Part shown: positions 10,028-21,367 of the stretch, piece by piece
Numbering within the stretch: the stretch's first letter is position 1
Layout: each line of letters starts with the position of its first letter
Assembly: GCA_025330725.1 (NCBI GenBank)
Contig: JAIWND010000002.1
Span: 682,001-746,000, forward strand
Length of the DNA stretch: 64,000 nt
Direction of reading: 5' to 3'
DNA from: Chlamydoabsidia padenii
Taxonomy: Eukaryota; Mucoromycota; Mucoromycetes; Mucorales; Cunninghamellaceae
Translations under genes and position numbers: made by a program
The notes under the pieces: model-generated
Seen by the model: only the letters and a program-made list of their open reading frames with translations
Database searches by the model: none
Told to the model about the DNA's origin: nothing

Positions 10028-11547
10028 ATAGTCAATTACAGGAAGAGGAGGAAGATTACGATCAAGACAATTAAGAAGAAAAAAAAAGTGAAGAGAAAAG
10101 AAGAGAAAAGAATGGAATGGAGGGGTGATTATTTATGGGTGTGGGCGGGAGTTGAAAAAAGTTTTTTTTTTTCTCACGTCTTCCCCTCTTCTTCCTTGAT
10201 AATGATTTGATGATGACATTTGATTGGTTTAAAAGATCAGACCCCAAACTAAATAAGGAAAAAATCTCTGTTTGTTACTCGTCGAACAGATGCATGGCAC
10301 AATGGGAAAAGTTGACCCTTGTTCTCTCACGCATCACCTACTTTTTGTTTATTACTTGAAAGAGTATGTAAAAGAATGACGAAAAACGGAGTCGAAATTC
10401 TATTCTCGCATTCCTTCCGTGGAATGAGTTTTTTGATCTTTCTGCTGTTCAATGACAACATCCATGGGACGAAACGATTTCTAAACTGCTGGCATTAAAA
10501 TAAAAAATAAAAAAAAAGCCGAAAGAAAGTAAAACATTTGGCTCGAGTCATCATGACATGGCTTCAGGACCACATATGTCACCTGGATAAAGGGGGGGGG
10601 TTTTTTTTCTTTTATCCGTCCGGTATGATGTGTTTGCAGGGCATGATGATTTCTCAACGTGGTACAGAGCAAATTCCCCATTCGGATAAACCGAACCCCT
10701 TTCTATGAAAACTACTACTACTTTTTGTCATGCGTGTATCAACAATTGTAAAGAACGATCCTTACTTTTGTTATAATAAGCGTGCTTACTATAACTATCC
10801 CTGTTCGTATACCCTATTCCTTATTACATATACTGATGTTCATGCTTCATACAAATAGCTGTCGATTTTCATTTGTGTGCAGACTCTGCCTAAATTTGAA
10901 ACGCCGCATAGAGACTCATTTTTGTTTTGATTTTATTTCTTTTCGCGCTTTCTTTCCCTCCTTAATTATTATTTGTTTTTGCTATATATAAAGCACACAC
11001 ACTTCTGGTCTGACCATCAATTTTATTGTTATCTACCCATCGTTTTTTTTGTTACCCTTTTTGACAAACAAAACACCTCCCTCATTCACAACACCTTTAC
11101 TCAATCATCAATACCAATAAAAGGGGGAAAACGATAAAGCGAAGGAATGCTATTGCCACTTGTAGTAGTAGCTTGAATTTGGTAAGAAAAACAACAACAA
11201 TAACAGCATAAGGAAGGAAATGATATTTGTCTCCTTTTTTTTTTTTTTTTTTTTTTTGTCTGTTTGGGAAGAATACATAAAAGGTAGTATATGCAGATAA
11301 CTAACTCTCCCTTCTCTCTCTCTCTTCCATCTTATTAAATCTGGGGAGGGGGCATTTATATAGATACTCTTCTCTCTCTCTCTCTCTCTCGTTATACATA
11401 CTGGGATACGACAATAACACCATACAACATACATATATTACATACCTACTTTAATACACTCATCTAAAGTAAGTTTGCAACTAAAACAACAATCAAAAAA
11501 GAACTATAACATCATTAACCACTTTTTTTTTAATTACTGTTTAGGCG
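10028..11547. other. 1.5-kb intergenic region and DYRK gene leader
   Basis: The left side is the F-box gene promoter. The centre shows no gene on either strand; short open frames at 10481-10681, 10782-10991 and 11150-11434 have no family features. The right side holds CT-rich runs (11363-11390) and a T23 tract. A probable 5'-UTR intron of the kinase gene runs from GTAAGT (about 11468) to TTTAG (about 11544), three bases before the ATG. Confidence 0.5.
10145..10158 (-). promoter_or_regulatory. Recurrent element (F-box gene)
   Basis: GCGGGAGTTGAAAA (plus-strand reading), 118 bp before the F-box ATG on the minus strand. Confidence 0.5.
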
Positions 11548-14500
11548 ATGAGCAAGTCTTCGATCTACAATAGTTATGTTGACGCTGATTTTGATCCTAT
11601 ACCAAAGTCTTCAACTTCTTCATCATCATTATCATCATCATCAACTTTGCACCAACAACAACAGCCAACACAATCACAACAATCCTCACGTAGCACAGCT
11701 CGACAAAGGTCAAGTCAAGCTGAACGATGGAAGCAATTACAAGATCTGGGTCAACACATTGAAGAAGCTACCACTTGGAGTCGACGACGTGCTGAATTTG
11801 TAACCACTACCTCTTCTTCTCGGTTTCGACACAACTTGGATTCGAAGAAAAACGGCAATTCTCCTATGACTGCTTCCAGTGTTGATATGGAAAAAACTGA
11901 TTCTACTTTGGATGATCGACAGGATAGCATATCGGGGCCCTCATCAAAGGTCAATCTACGAGAAGCTAGTCTGGAGGGTTTGGAAGGACTGATTGCGGCA
12001 TCTGCGCAACGATTGGTAAACTATAATCTCAAAAAGCAATCGGAACAATACATCAACACCATATCCACAGATGATACCACATGCACTAAATCAACAAAAG
12101 GATCTTATCAACAAAGGCAGGACTATAAAGGTGATAATGATTTCGATTCAACTTCACCAACTTCTGCCACCTCTTCTTACAACAGTCTACACAAGGATAC
12201 CAACACAATCAGCTCTTTATCACCACCAAGCGATCATCACCATCAACAACAACAACAACAACAACAACAAGAGAAATCTATCATCAACAATGCTTCGCCT
12301 CCTATACCATCACTTAGCAACACCATCAATAGCAGTACCAGTAAACGTATCAGTAGCCACAAGAAGTATCTACAACGAACTTTACCAGCTTCATTATCTT
12401 CCCATCATCAAATGGTCGACAAGGAAAAGTTTAGCTTGGTGTCACCTACTTCACCATCTCTGTCCTTCCGTCGGTCTTATCAAATGACTCCACCTCCTGC
12501 TCCTATTGTTACTTCTACTTCTCGACAAAAACGACCCTCCAAAATCAATACACTCCATCAACAACAACCAGTATCATCACCAGCAGCGGCAAATAATGAT
12601 GGTCGAAAACGGCAACAACATTATGTATCATCATCATCGTCATTACCTCCTTCACCAATCCATAATAACACTTCATCCAGCAAAACCATCTCAAGCTCTC
12701 GACTCTCTTCATCAATCTCGTCAGGGGCTTTATCGAAAATGGCGCTGATGAGGGATCCTACCTCTGCTGCTTCGTCTGCCTCATCGTCCTCATCGTCTTC
12801 TTCACCTTCATCCTCACCATCGGCTACCCCGCGTCATTTACGGAAAAGCATGTCACCACAACAAAAACAGCAACGCTCTTCCATGACTTCTTCAACAACA
12901 ACAATATCATCATCATCATCGGCTGGTGGACGACGGATACGTACGATATCAACACTTGGTCAGTCAGCATTGGAATCAACAACTAGTACCGGGGAATCTG
13001 GTGATAAGCAATCCACTGTACCTCGACAAAGAACACGATCCATTGCTCAACAAAACGGAATAGATGTGCGAAAATCAATGGATACAACTTGTTCACCAAG
13101 GCAGCAAAGAACACGACATGTTTCATTGCTTAGTAAACCATCTGCACTGACGACTACAACGCCATCATCACCTTCTTTACCTCGATCAAGGAAGACAAGT
13201 ATGGTGACTTTATCGACATCATCTCGGAAACAACACGAAGAAGAAGTCAAGGTAACTCGGTCTAGGGTGCAGCAACCAGCAGTATCTCCGGGGAAACCAA
13301 CCACCACATCAAGGCACCGTGTCTCCTCTACCACTATTCGTCCTGCTCGTGATCAAACTTGTACTAAAACTATAGCGGCACCTTCACAGCAGACTCTATC
13401 AAAAGGCAAGCAGGAAATAAAAGGAAGGAAAAGGGGAAAGGTAAAGTAAACAAGAATAGAAGATTAAATTGAAATCACCGATTTCTAATTTATATTTACC
13501 CGGTTACTTAACTTTTGCTTCTTGTTAATTTAAATAGACTCTTCCAGGAAGTTTGGCTACACCACCTACCATGTCTTTAACACTGCCACCATACAAACTG
13601 GAACCAATCTCATCTGGTCAACATCATCAAGAGAGTAGTCATTCGACTACTCGATCCACAGCAAAAACACCTACTAGAATTCCATTGTTAATGAAATCAT
13701 CGAAATCTCAAATAGCTGACGACGACGACGATGATGATGATGATGACAGGAATACAGAAGAACAACAGCAACAACATAATGATGATGATTTAATCTCGAC
13801 GACAACAGCAAAAGTGGGGGCCACCTCCATGATTTACTCCACCAATCACAACAACAACAACAATAATGCATCTTATATAGCGCCACCAGGAATGATGCTT
13901 CCTGGTTCCAAATCGAACCGGGATCCTATATTGAAAAAACAGCACTCTTCGGTGACCATGCGGACCAGTACCAGCCAAGTTACGACCGGGACAACTCATT
14001 CATCCTCCAGGAACAACACCACAGCAGCAAATCTGAACAACAAAAACAATAAATCATCCACCTCTCTTTTATTGGATTCTGGATCGACAGGCACGACACG
14101 GACACGGAAGATTAGCACTATCTCAACTAGAACAGGATTAGGTGTATCGGCATCTGTCAAACCCTCAGGTAAAAAAAGAAAAAGAACGACAATAAGGATC
14201 GTTTTGGTTAACATAATCTACCTGTCTGTATAGAAAAAAGTAGTGACCCTAGGCGGAATCGAGTTCCTACTTTGCATGAACGACTTCAAGCTCTGGTGCA
14301 GGAAAGTAATTCTTGGCGAAACAGCGCCTCTTCGCACCACCACAACAACACTTCCATTTCAGCCTCCTCCTCGTTAACAACCACAACTTCTAACCCGACT
14401 GTCAACAAGAAGGAAATTGTCATCCGGGGCGGTGGTCATTCCACCAAGACCAACGAAACTGTCGAACCAATTGTCTTCCAAGGCGGTGAACCAATGACCC

Positions 14501-15984
14501 CTCAACAAGGTTTGAAAAAGGCCAGCAGCTACCTGACGGACTTTGAAAAGATCGAAATGCAAAAATACCCTGCGATCTACTTTATGGGCCAACCTGACTG
14601 TAAAAAACGCAACCGACTACAACAACAAGGCGACACTAAGAAAAATGGTGGTGAATGGAATAATGGGTATGATGATGAACGTGGTGATTATCATATTGTA
14701 CTTCGAGATCATCTTGCTTATCGGTATGAAGTGTTGGAAGTTCTTGGTAAAGGCTCCTTTGGTCAAGTCTTGAAATGTTTTGATCATCATGTGGGTAATA
14801 CCGTGGCTATCAAATTGATTCGTAACAAGAAGCGATTCCATACTCAAGCTATTGTGGAAATCAATATTTTGAAACAACTGGTACAATGGGTAAGTATCTC
14901 CCGTCTTGCTTTTATATCTACACTGTGTTACTAACTTGTCTCTGTTTAGGATCCTGATGATGAACATCATAATGTACGGATGAAGGATCACTTCTCCTTC
15001 CGTAATCATTTGTGCCTGGTGTTTGAATGCCTTAGTATCAATCTCTATGATTATATCAAAAATAATAAATTCCAAGGTTCCAGTATGGGTCTGATCAAAA
15101 GGTAATGTATTCACAAGGGTATATGGTAAAGGGACACTAACCAATGGTTGTTGTTTTTCTTATATAGGTTTACTGTCCAAATCCTCCAATCTTTGTCTTT
15201 GCTGCATAGGCATAAACTGATCCATTGTGATTTAAAGCCCGAAGTAAGTTACTCGGCGGGAGTGAATACTTGTCTCTAACTCTCTCTCTCTCTTTCTCTC
15301 TCTCGCTCTTTTACTATAGAACATCCTATTGAAATCACTAAACAAAAGTGCAATCAAGGTGATTGATTTTGGTAGCTCATGTCTTGAAAATGAAAAAGGT
15401 AAATTAGGCAAAAAAAAAAAAAAAAAAAAGACATGTGTATATATACTTACTCTTCACACTTAGTCTACACTTACATCCAAAGCCGATTCTACCGGTCTCC
15501 GGAGGTGATTCTGGGCATGAACTATGGTATGGCGATCGACATGTGGAGTGTAGGATGTATTCTTGCTGAACTCTATAGTGGCTACCCTTTATTCCCTGGT
15601 GAAAATGAACAAGAACAGCTGGCATGTATAATGGAAATCATGGATGTTCCCGAAATGGCCTTGGTGGAAAAATCATCACGACGCAAACTGTTTTTCGATT
15701 CTCTCGGTCAACCTCGCATTGTCGCTAATTCAAAAGGCAAGAAACGATACCCACGTACCAAGACTTTGGAACAGGCACTTGAACGGAAATACAACACCAG
15801 TAAAACGGATGGCACTTTTGCTCTGTTTGTGGACTTTTTACACCAATGTTTACAATGGGACCCAGCACGTCGAATCACACCTGATCAAGCCTTCCATCAT
15901 CCTTGGATCCTTCATTCTTCTGCTAATCGGTCTTCTTCATCTAAAAAAGTCTTCTCTTCTTCCTCTTCCTCTTTACCATTATAG
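11548..15984 (+). CDS. Class II DYRK-family protein kinase (DYRK2/Pom1 type) with very long N-terminus
   Basis: Seven exons (11548-13440, 13538-14168, 14234-14889, 14950-15101, 15168-15243, 15320-15398, 15464-15984) encode 1335 residues. The first ~900 are low-complexity Ser/Thr/Gln/His and basic, probably disordered. A class II signature follows ([37 protein letters not shown]), the NAPA-like segment that assists intramolecular tyrosine autophosphorylation. The kinase domain spans about 1005-1325: GKGSFGQV, the lysine of [28 protein letters not shown] and the activation loop [13 protein letters not shown] with its Y-x-Y. All catalytic motifs are intact. Known relatives are Pom1 (cell polarity and size in fission yeast) and animal DYRK2/4. 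The long tail probably governs localisation. A 5'-UTR intron likely precedes the ATG. Confidence 0.93.
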
Positions 15985-16187
15985 TTTGATCCCCCCTTAT
16001 TTATTTTGTATATCGTCCCCACCCACCCTTTATATCTCTCACTATCTTTTTTTTTATATGTTGGTGTATGTGTAGTCGTGCATTGTAGTACGTTATAATA
16101 ATGATAATGATAATAATAATAAAAAGTAAATTCGTTTATTGAATGAATAATTAATTAAATGATGATGTATGGAAAACAGGGGTATCT

Positions 16188-16775
16188 TTAGGTCATGGCA
16201 TCCACCATATCGTCGGATATCTGTCTATCGGGATTACCATATTCGGAACGCTTGGTATAGTAATCATCCAATTGTTCCTCGGTCATATGGGTGCCATAAA
16301 ACTTATCCGGTTGTTGTTGATGTCTACCAGGTTTTTGGAGATCTGAGCCATCGTCGTCGTTGCTGCCATCACGTTTGACCACCTTGGCCAAGAGACTGTC
16401 TTGAGAATCATCATCTGTTGGAGCGGCATCATCGGCGGGAACAGCATCATCGGCGGGAACGGCATCATCTGCGGGAACGGCATCATCGGCGGGACATTCA
16501 TCAGGCACTGCTTCATTACCGGCACCTTGATCATCAGCCAAGTTGGTCTCGTCCGATCGCTTGTTCACCACGTTATAACCATCATCAGTGGGCGCATTGT
16601 CGGAGTTATCACCGTCTTTTTTGGGATCCACTTGGACTTGACCTCGATCAATATAGACACCAGGAGCACGGATATGATCTTGACTGATTTCCACATCACG
16701 GTCAATGGTTTCAATAGGAGCACCGGAAACTAAAAGAGCAATAGCAATGCTGATGATTATGACACTGTACTTCAT
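16188..16775 (-). CDS. Secreted acidic repeat protein with several Kex2-type KR sites
   Basis: A single exon encodes 195 residues. Residues 1-18 (MKYSVIIISIAIALLVSG) are a signal peptide. The mature protein is strongly acidic. Its centre is a tandem run of the hexapeptide PADDAV (about four copies plus PADDAAP), coded by an 18-bp DNA repeat at about 16423-16495. Dibasic KR pairs occur in VVNKRSDE, KVVKRDGS and YTKRSEYG and are spaced so that Kex2-like cleavage would release several peptides. This layout matches fungal Kex2-processed secreted proteins, a loose class that includes pheromone-like and surface peptides. There is only one cysteine (DECPADD). A TATA box precedes the gene. Function is unknown. 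Confidence 0.72.
   Translation of the reverse strand: MKYSVIIISIAIALLVSGAPIETIDRDVEISQDHIRAPGVYIDRGQVQVDPKKDGDNSDNAPTDDGYNVVNKRSDETNLADDQGAGNEAVPDECPADDAVPADDAVPADDAVPADDAAPTDDDSQDSLLAKVVKRDGSNDDDGSDLQKPGRHQQQPDKFYGTHMTEEQLDDYYTKRSEYGNPDRQISDDMVDAMT
16423..16495. repeat. 18-bp tandem repeat inside the secreted repeat gene
   Basis: About four copies of GCATCATCGGCGGGAACG occur in phase with the reading frame, so each copy adds one PADDAV hexapeptide on the minus strand. Copies differ at single bases (acag, tctg variants). Such a repeat is expected to vary in copy number between strains. Confidence 0.85.
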
Positions 16776-18149
16776 ATTGGAATAGTTTCTTTTAATAGGT
16801 TGCTGTTATTGTTTTGTTTTGTTTTTTGAAAAGTTGATTTGGTACCGCTTTATATATCTTGCAGAAACCAAGATCTCCTTAAACTAGAAGAAAATTCTGC
16901 TCTATTCTTATTGAACAAAGACTTGGATAGAGAATTTAATAAATATGAAAGTTTGTTTCCTCTTTTTTTAACTTGTAAACGGATTGCATGAATCAATGCA
17001 TAAACGAATTTTCGGAATTTGAAATTCGAACCCCGTCTCGTATGGATTTCCCATTCTTCAAGCTAATCACTCCTCTTTTTTCTTAATTACATCGAAAGTA
17101 TGGCTTTTTTTTTTTTTCATCAAACTACTATTGTTACTTGTTTAATTTAATTGTTTTGAATTCTGAATAGGCCAATCTCCTTTTCATCTCCTAGGATTTG
17201 CTATCCTGTCAAGTAGGGCGATCCCTCCTTTTTTTTATTCCTTCCCAAATCTGGAATTAACATCAGGAATAACATGATCATTGGAATCCTACAAGAACAA
17301 AAGAAATCAATCAAATGTAATACCATAGAGTCAATCACAGATTACTTGGTTGGGGAAACCCAGAAAGATTGACTTTGCAAAAGCCAAAACTTGTTTTCGG
17401 GAAGGAGGGAGGGAGGCGGACGTTGAAAAATACTGTTTTCCATGAATGTCGGTATTCGCAAGTCGCTGAGCCTCCATCAGGATTTCATTTGCACTGTTGC
17501 CATTAATAGATGTATTATACTATGCATTCGATAGGAGGGTACAGAAAAAAGATCAAGTAATATCTTCTCTATGTCTAACCAGAACTCATGATTTTGATCG
17601 CCGGCTCTATTCGTAAAAGGAAGAAAGAAGGCAGTAGGTTATGCCATCCACTGGCTCTATCTTTTTTTTTTTAACTTGTTCTTTCAAACTGCAGTGCCCT
17701 GTCGTAAATTGGAAAATCTTTCTGTAAATGAATATAGGTAATGGAAGATGTACTGGAATAGAGAATAGTATACAAGATAAAGATAAAGGGAGTTTACCTT
17801 CAACCAGTTTCAAATCCCGCTCGCATAATAACAAAAAAATTCATCTGATGATGCTGTGGTATATAAAAGCATTAAGCATAAATTAAAGCGCATTCAAACA
17901 TTGTTGTCAAAATGTACTTTTCAAAAGTGATAATAATAGACATTGATCCTATTTTACTAGTTCAAGGCATCTAATGGGGTTTGTGGAGCTGGAGCGGAAT
18001 TTAAATTTTGGATCCATAAAAATCCTTTTTGCTCTTTTTTCAATTCGCTCTTTCTCTTTCGCTTTTTCCCTCCCCATTATTTTATTATTATTTTATTATA
18101 CTCCCCCCCCCCACACACACACACGCTATTATCAGGTTTTACTGTAATC
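16776..18149. other. 1.4-kb intergenic region
   Basis: The left side is the promoter of the secreted repeat gene, with a TATA box (minus-strand TATATAAAG at about 16849-16858, ~75 bp before its ATG). No gene is visible further on; a 75-codon frame at 17607-17834 (minus) has no family features. GAATTTGAAATTCGAACCCCG lies near 17016, and GCGGAATTTAAATTT at 17994-18008 precedes the next gene by ~155 bp. Confidence 0.5.
17994..18008 (+). promoter_or_regulatory. Recurrent promoter-associated element
   Basis: GCGGAATTTAAATTT, a variant of the GCGGGATTTGAAA element, lies about 155 bp before the NIC96-like ATG and is followed by a CT-rich leader. Confidence 0.45.
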
Positions 18150-20423
18150 ATGAAGGTAACTCTCAAACGTTGTCGACGACCATTTGGAAAGGCCTTGCGA
18201 AAAATCCAGAATCTATTGACACCATTTGCCACCAAGAATAGTGTGGATCCAGAAGATAGAAAAACAAAAAAAAAAGCGCAAAACGGTTAAAGTAAAATCA
18301 ACATCCTCTCGACAACATACTTTTGCTGAATCTACGAAAAACATCAATGAACACTCGTCTGAATCCTCCTTTTCTGAACCTGTGGGTTGGACTGTATCGA
18401 ATGTACCTTCGACCAACAATTTGACCACTTCAATTGCAGATGCGGGTTGGATTGTGACGCCATCTGAAAACCCTATCAATGAAGGTAGCTCTTTGTCTTT
18501 AGCCGGTCATTCTGCAACTCGATCTCCTCCTGCTGCTCCTTTGTCTTTAACTGGTCCTTTGTTAAATGATACACACTTCTCTGTTGAAAATCTACAAAAA
18601 AAAGAATCCAACTTGGCAAGTTGTCCCTCCAGTGGTGGCATTCCTGTTTTGAACTTGGCTCATTGTGTCTCTGTGGTGATGGATATGAACTTGTATCGAC
18701 TCCATGATCAAGATTACTGTGTTGCGTCTGCTTTCAGTAAAGCAATGTCCTTTGGGAATCAGCACCATCAAGAAACTGTTTTTGCGTGGGACTTTTTGCG
18801 TCATCTGGTGGGGGAAAATCGCTTGGAAGGCAGGTTTGTCTCAACTTATGTGGTGACTCCGACTGATTCTAGGGTGGGTGTGAAATCCAAGCGCGACATG
18901 ATCGATAAAGTAACAGATTGGTTAGAATGTTGGTAAGTGACAATGACAACAGGTATATGCATACTAATCTTTATTCTTTTTTGGGGGGGTAGTTGGATGC
19001 ATAGAATGGAGGAAATGCTGAAAAATGCTGGTCAAGAAAACACAACTTTTGAAAACACATTGTATCAGATCTACCTCTTCACCAGGATAACCTTGATGGA
19101 CAAAGGAAAATGGAAGGATAAACGTATAGAAGTAAGTTTATTTCAAAAAAAAAAAAAAAAAAAAAAAAAAAGTCAACTCATGTGCTTATGTATAGATTGT
19201 CAAGGGTGCACCTGTTTGGGCTGTGGCATATTATGCGCTTCGGGGTGGCAAGGCGGATTTGGTGCTGAACCATATGAAGACCCACCCTAAGAAATATGAC
19301 TCATGTCCTCATCTTATTACTTGTCTCGAGGACTACCTGTCAAATCCTGATCATTGGTAAGCTGGCTAAATGCTCTCCCTCTCTTTCTCTCTCTCATACT
19401 AATTCTTGTTATGTTTACATAGTTTAACCCGACTAAACCAAAGATTGATTGAACGAGAAGAACAAGCCTGCGCTGATAACACCGGAGACCCCTACAAGTG
19501 GATGATTATGCAACTTCTCAGTCGCCGTCTAACTCCGATTACTTTTGGAGTGCCGATTCAAAAACATGAAGACAACCTCTGGTTTCATGCAAGTTTAACA
19601 ACAAAAGATAAAAGAAACTCCTCTTGACTTACCCAATCTCTCATAGATGCTTATGGTCCGCGAAGGTGTACATCATCCATGGCAGCCAAACTACAAACTG
19701 CATGATTTGCAAACCATTGTGCGATCTGATAGTGGTTCAGGTGAAAATCCTTTTGATCACTTCATTATACTGTTGACCACATTGCAATTCGAGCGGGTAA
19801 TATCAAAAAAAAACAGGGGTGATGATGCAAGGAACTTATATATATATATATATATATATTATAGGCTATTGACTATTTGTACAACAATGATGAAACTAGG
19901 TCTTATGCATTTCATTTTGCCATTGCCTTGATGTATTATGGTCTTATACGCATTCCCACCGGCGTTAGTGATAATTTATGTAAGTCGAACAATGTATGAT
20001 TATTATTATTTTTTTTGGAGGATTAGAACTAAATTTTATATGCCGCTAATACATAGTGACAGAACAAGAAGATGGTACGGCAACATGGGATATAAAGACA
20101 ATGATTGATCAATACTTGCAACACAAAGTCTATCGACATCGAACTTACCAAAGCCTACACCCTTACGCCAGCATTCATTACTTGGCTGTGTTATCGCTCT
20201 ACTCAACACGAAATGGCTATATCAATGATAACATGACGACTTTGGTCAAAACCTCTGTGGAAGATTTGATCAGTAACATGGATGATTCAATGGCCTTTTT
20301 TAAAGATCTTCCAAAATATGCTCATGGTAAGGTAAAAGGGGAAAAACAGAATCGAATACTAACTGGGGTATTATAATAGAGTTTGTGGTCAACCTTGTTG
20401 AATTTGGTCAAGTTTATGCATAG
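18150..20423 (+). CDS. Truncated NIC96/NUP93-like nucleoporin, possible degenerate paralogue
   Basis: Family call: FERAIDYLYNNDE, FHFAIALMYYGLIRIP and WAVAYYALRGGKADL are typical of the Nic96/Nup93 alpha-solenoid, the scaffold of the nuclear-pore inner ring. Exons from the shared frame on: to 18932, then 18993-19131, 19196-19356, 19423-19588, 19647-19796, 19865-19979, 20057-20326 and 20380-20423. The fourth intron starts with GC (19589, GCAAGT). The protein is ~520-560 residues against ~820 normally. It lacks the N-terminal coiled coil and stops at a TAG followed by 13 more sense codons. At the 5' end the ATG at 18150 opens a plausible basic N-terminus that loses frame at an A10 run (18266-18275); alternatively a 5' intron joins an early exon to AAGATAGAA at 18252. 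Either a specialised short paralogue or an early pseudogene. Confidence 0.6.
18266..18275. other. A10 homopolymer at an apparent frame break
   Basis: The frame from the ATG at 18150 ends in TAA at 18288, while the long frame of the NIC96-like gene runs through the same stretch one base out of register. One base fewer in this run would make the two continuous. The cause could be a base-calling error, a true mutation, or an unrecognised intron. Confidence 0.6.
19589..19646 (+). other. GC-AG intron
   Basis: Donor CAT|GCAAGT, acceptor TCATAG|ATGCTT in the NIC96-like gene. The nearby GT gives a frame shift, so GC is needed for WFHMLMVREG. Confidence 0.65.
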
Positions 20424-20668
20424 CAAGAACTGGGAAACAAACTTGGTGATGGTAGCATGATGTAAATAGAAACCCCGGATACCACCCTTAATACCGATAT
20501 TCAAACCCTTTATACGAATGGATCAATAGTGGATATTTTTAATGTAGAATAATAGTAATAATATTGTGATGTAAACCAAATAAATAGCATGATTATTGAT
20601 AATGTCTACTATGGGTGGGGGGACTATGGATGCATAGACCAAGGAACCTTATCTCGATCTGATCGCAC
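20424..20668. other. Spacer after the NIC96-like gene
   Basis: The TAG stop is followed by sense codons to 20465, then AT-rich DNA with AATAATA runs (polyadenylation). Near 20621-20634 is the near-palindrome CTATGGATGCATAG. No gene is seen. Confidence 0.4.
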
Positions 20669-21367
20669 GGGAATTGCTAGGCGCACGGGATTTTGGTGTT
20701 CGATGTTTGAAATTGAAGTTTCCTTCCGTTGAGAAAAAAATAAAATGTCATCGCAAATCTGGACTGACCGACACAAGGAGCTTGGCTTTTGCGGTAACTT
20801 ATGCTGGAAATATGTTATAGTGTTCACATCGCCACTTTAATCATTAGCATCTGTTGATAATTGAGCAAGTAGAGCCCTTTCCAAATCTTAGTAGAGGTGG
20901 GCGGGATTTGAAAATGAAGGGTTCCCTTTTCGTGGTTTCTTCTTCTTACAAATGACAGATAAAAGTCATCGCAAGCTTGGACTGGCCAATAAAATAAACA
21001 TGGCGCTTGACGTTTGCGGTAAAGTATGTTGAAAATATGTTATAGTGTCCACACCGCCACTTTAATCATTAGCATCTGTTGATAATTGAGCAAGTAGAGC
21101 CCTTTCCAAATCTTAGTAGAGGTGGGCGGGATTTGAAAATGAAGGGTTCCCTTTTCGTGGTTTCTTCTTACAAATGACAGATAAAAGTCATCGCAAGCTT
21201 GGACTGACCAATAAAAGAAACATGGCGCTTGGTGTTTGCGGTAAAGTATGTTGGAAATATGCCGTAGTGTCTACATCGCCACTTTAATCATTAGCATCCT
21301 TTGACAATTGAGCGAATAACGCTCTTCCAAAATTCCGTGCGCACTTTCGGTGCGCCTAGCATTTCCC
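20669..21367. mobile_element. Small inverted-repeat-bounded element made of tandem repeats (MITE-like)
   Basis: The left edge (20669-20696) reads GGGAATTGCTAGGCGCAC then GGGATTTTGG. The right edge (21327-21367), reverse-complemented, reads GGGAAATGCTAGGCGCAC, a short insert, then GGAATTTTGG, so the edges form an inverted repeat of about 28 bp with few mismatches. The right arm has an extra internal hairpin (GTGCGC...GCGCAC-type). Between them lie three tandem units of 200-225 bp. No open frame of note is present, so any mobility would need a transposase elsewhere. I could not see a clear target-site duplication. The element sits between the truncated nucleoporin gene and the permease gene. 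Confidence 0.5.
20697..21326. repeat. Three tandem ~200-225-bp direct repeats
   Basis: Units run at about 20697-20896, 20897-21121 and 21122-21326. Units 2 and 3 are offset by exactly 225 bp at shared landmarks (GCGGGATTTGAAAAT at 20901 and 21126) and differ by few substitutions; unit 1 is more diverged in its first half. All share CACTTTAATCATTAGCATC and TTGAGC near their ends. Each unit contains or once contained the GCGGGATTTGAAA motif found at gene promoters. Confidence 0.9.

Noticed and set aside
10481..11434. Short frames in the DYRK upstream region
   Set aside because: Low-complexity, no start context or family marks.
20669..21367. CRISPR-like array from the direct repeats
   Set aside because: The units are ~225 bp and nearly identical throughout, with no spacer structure, in a eukaryotic genome.
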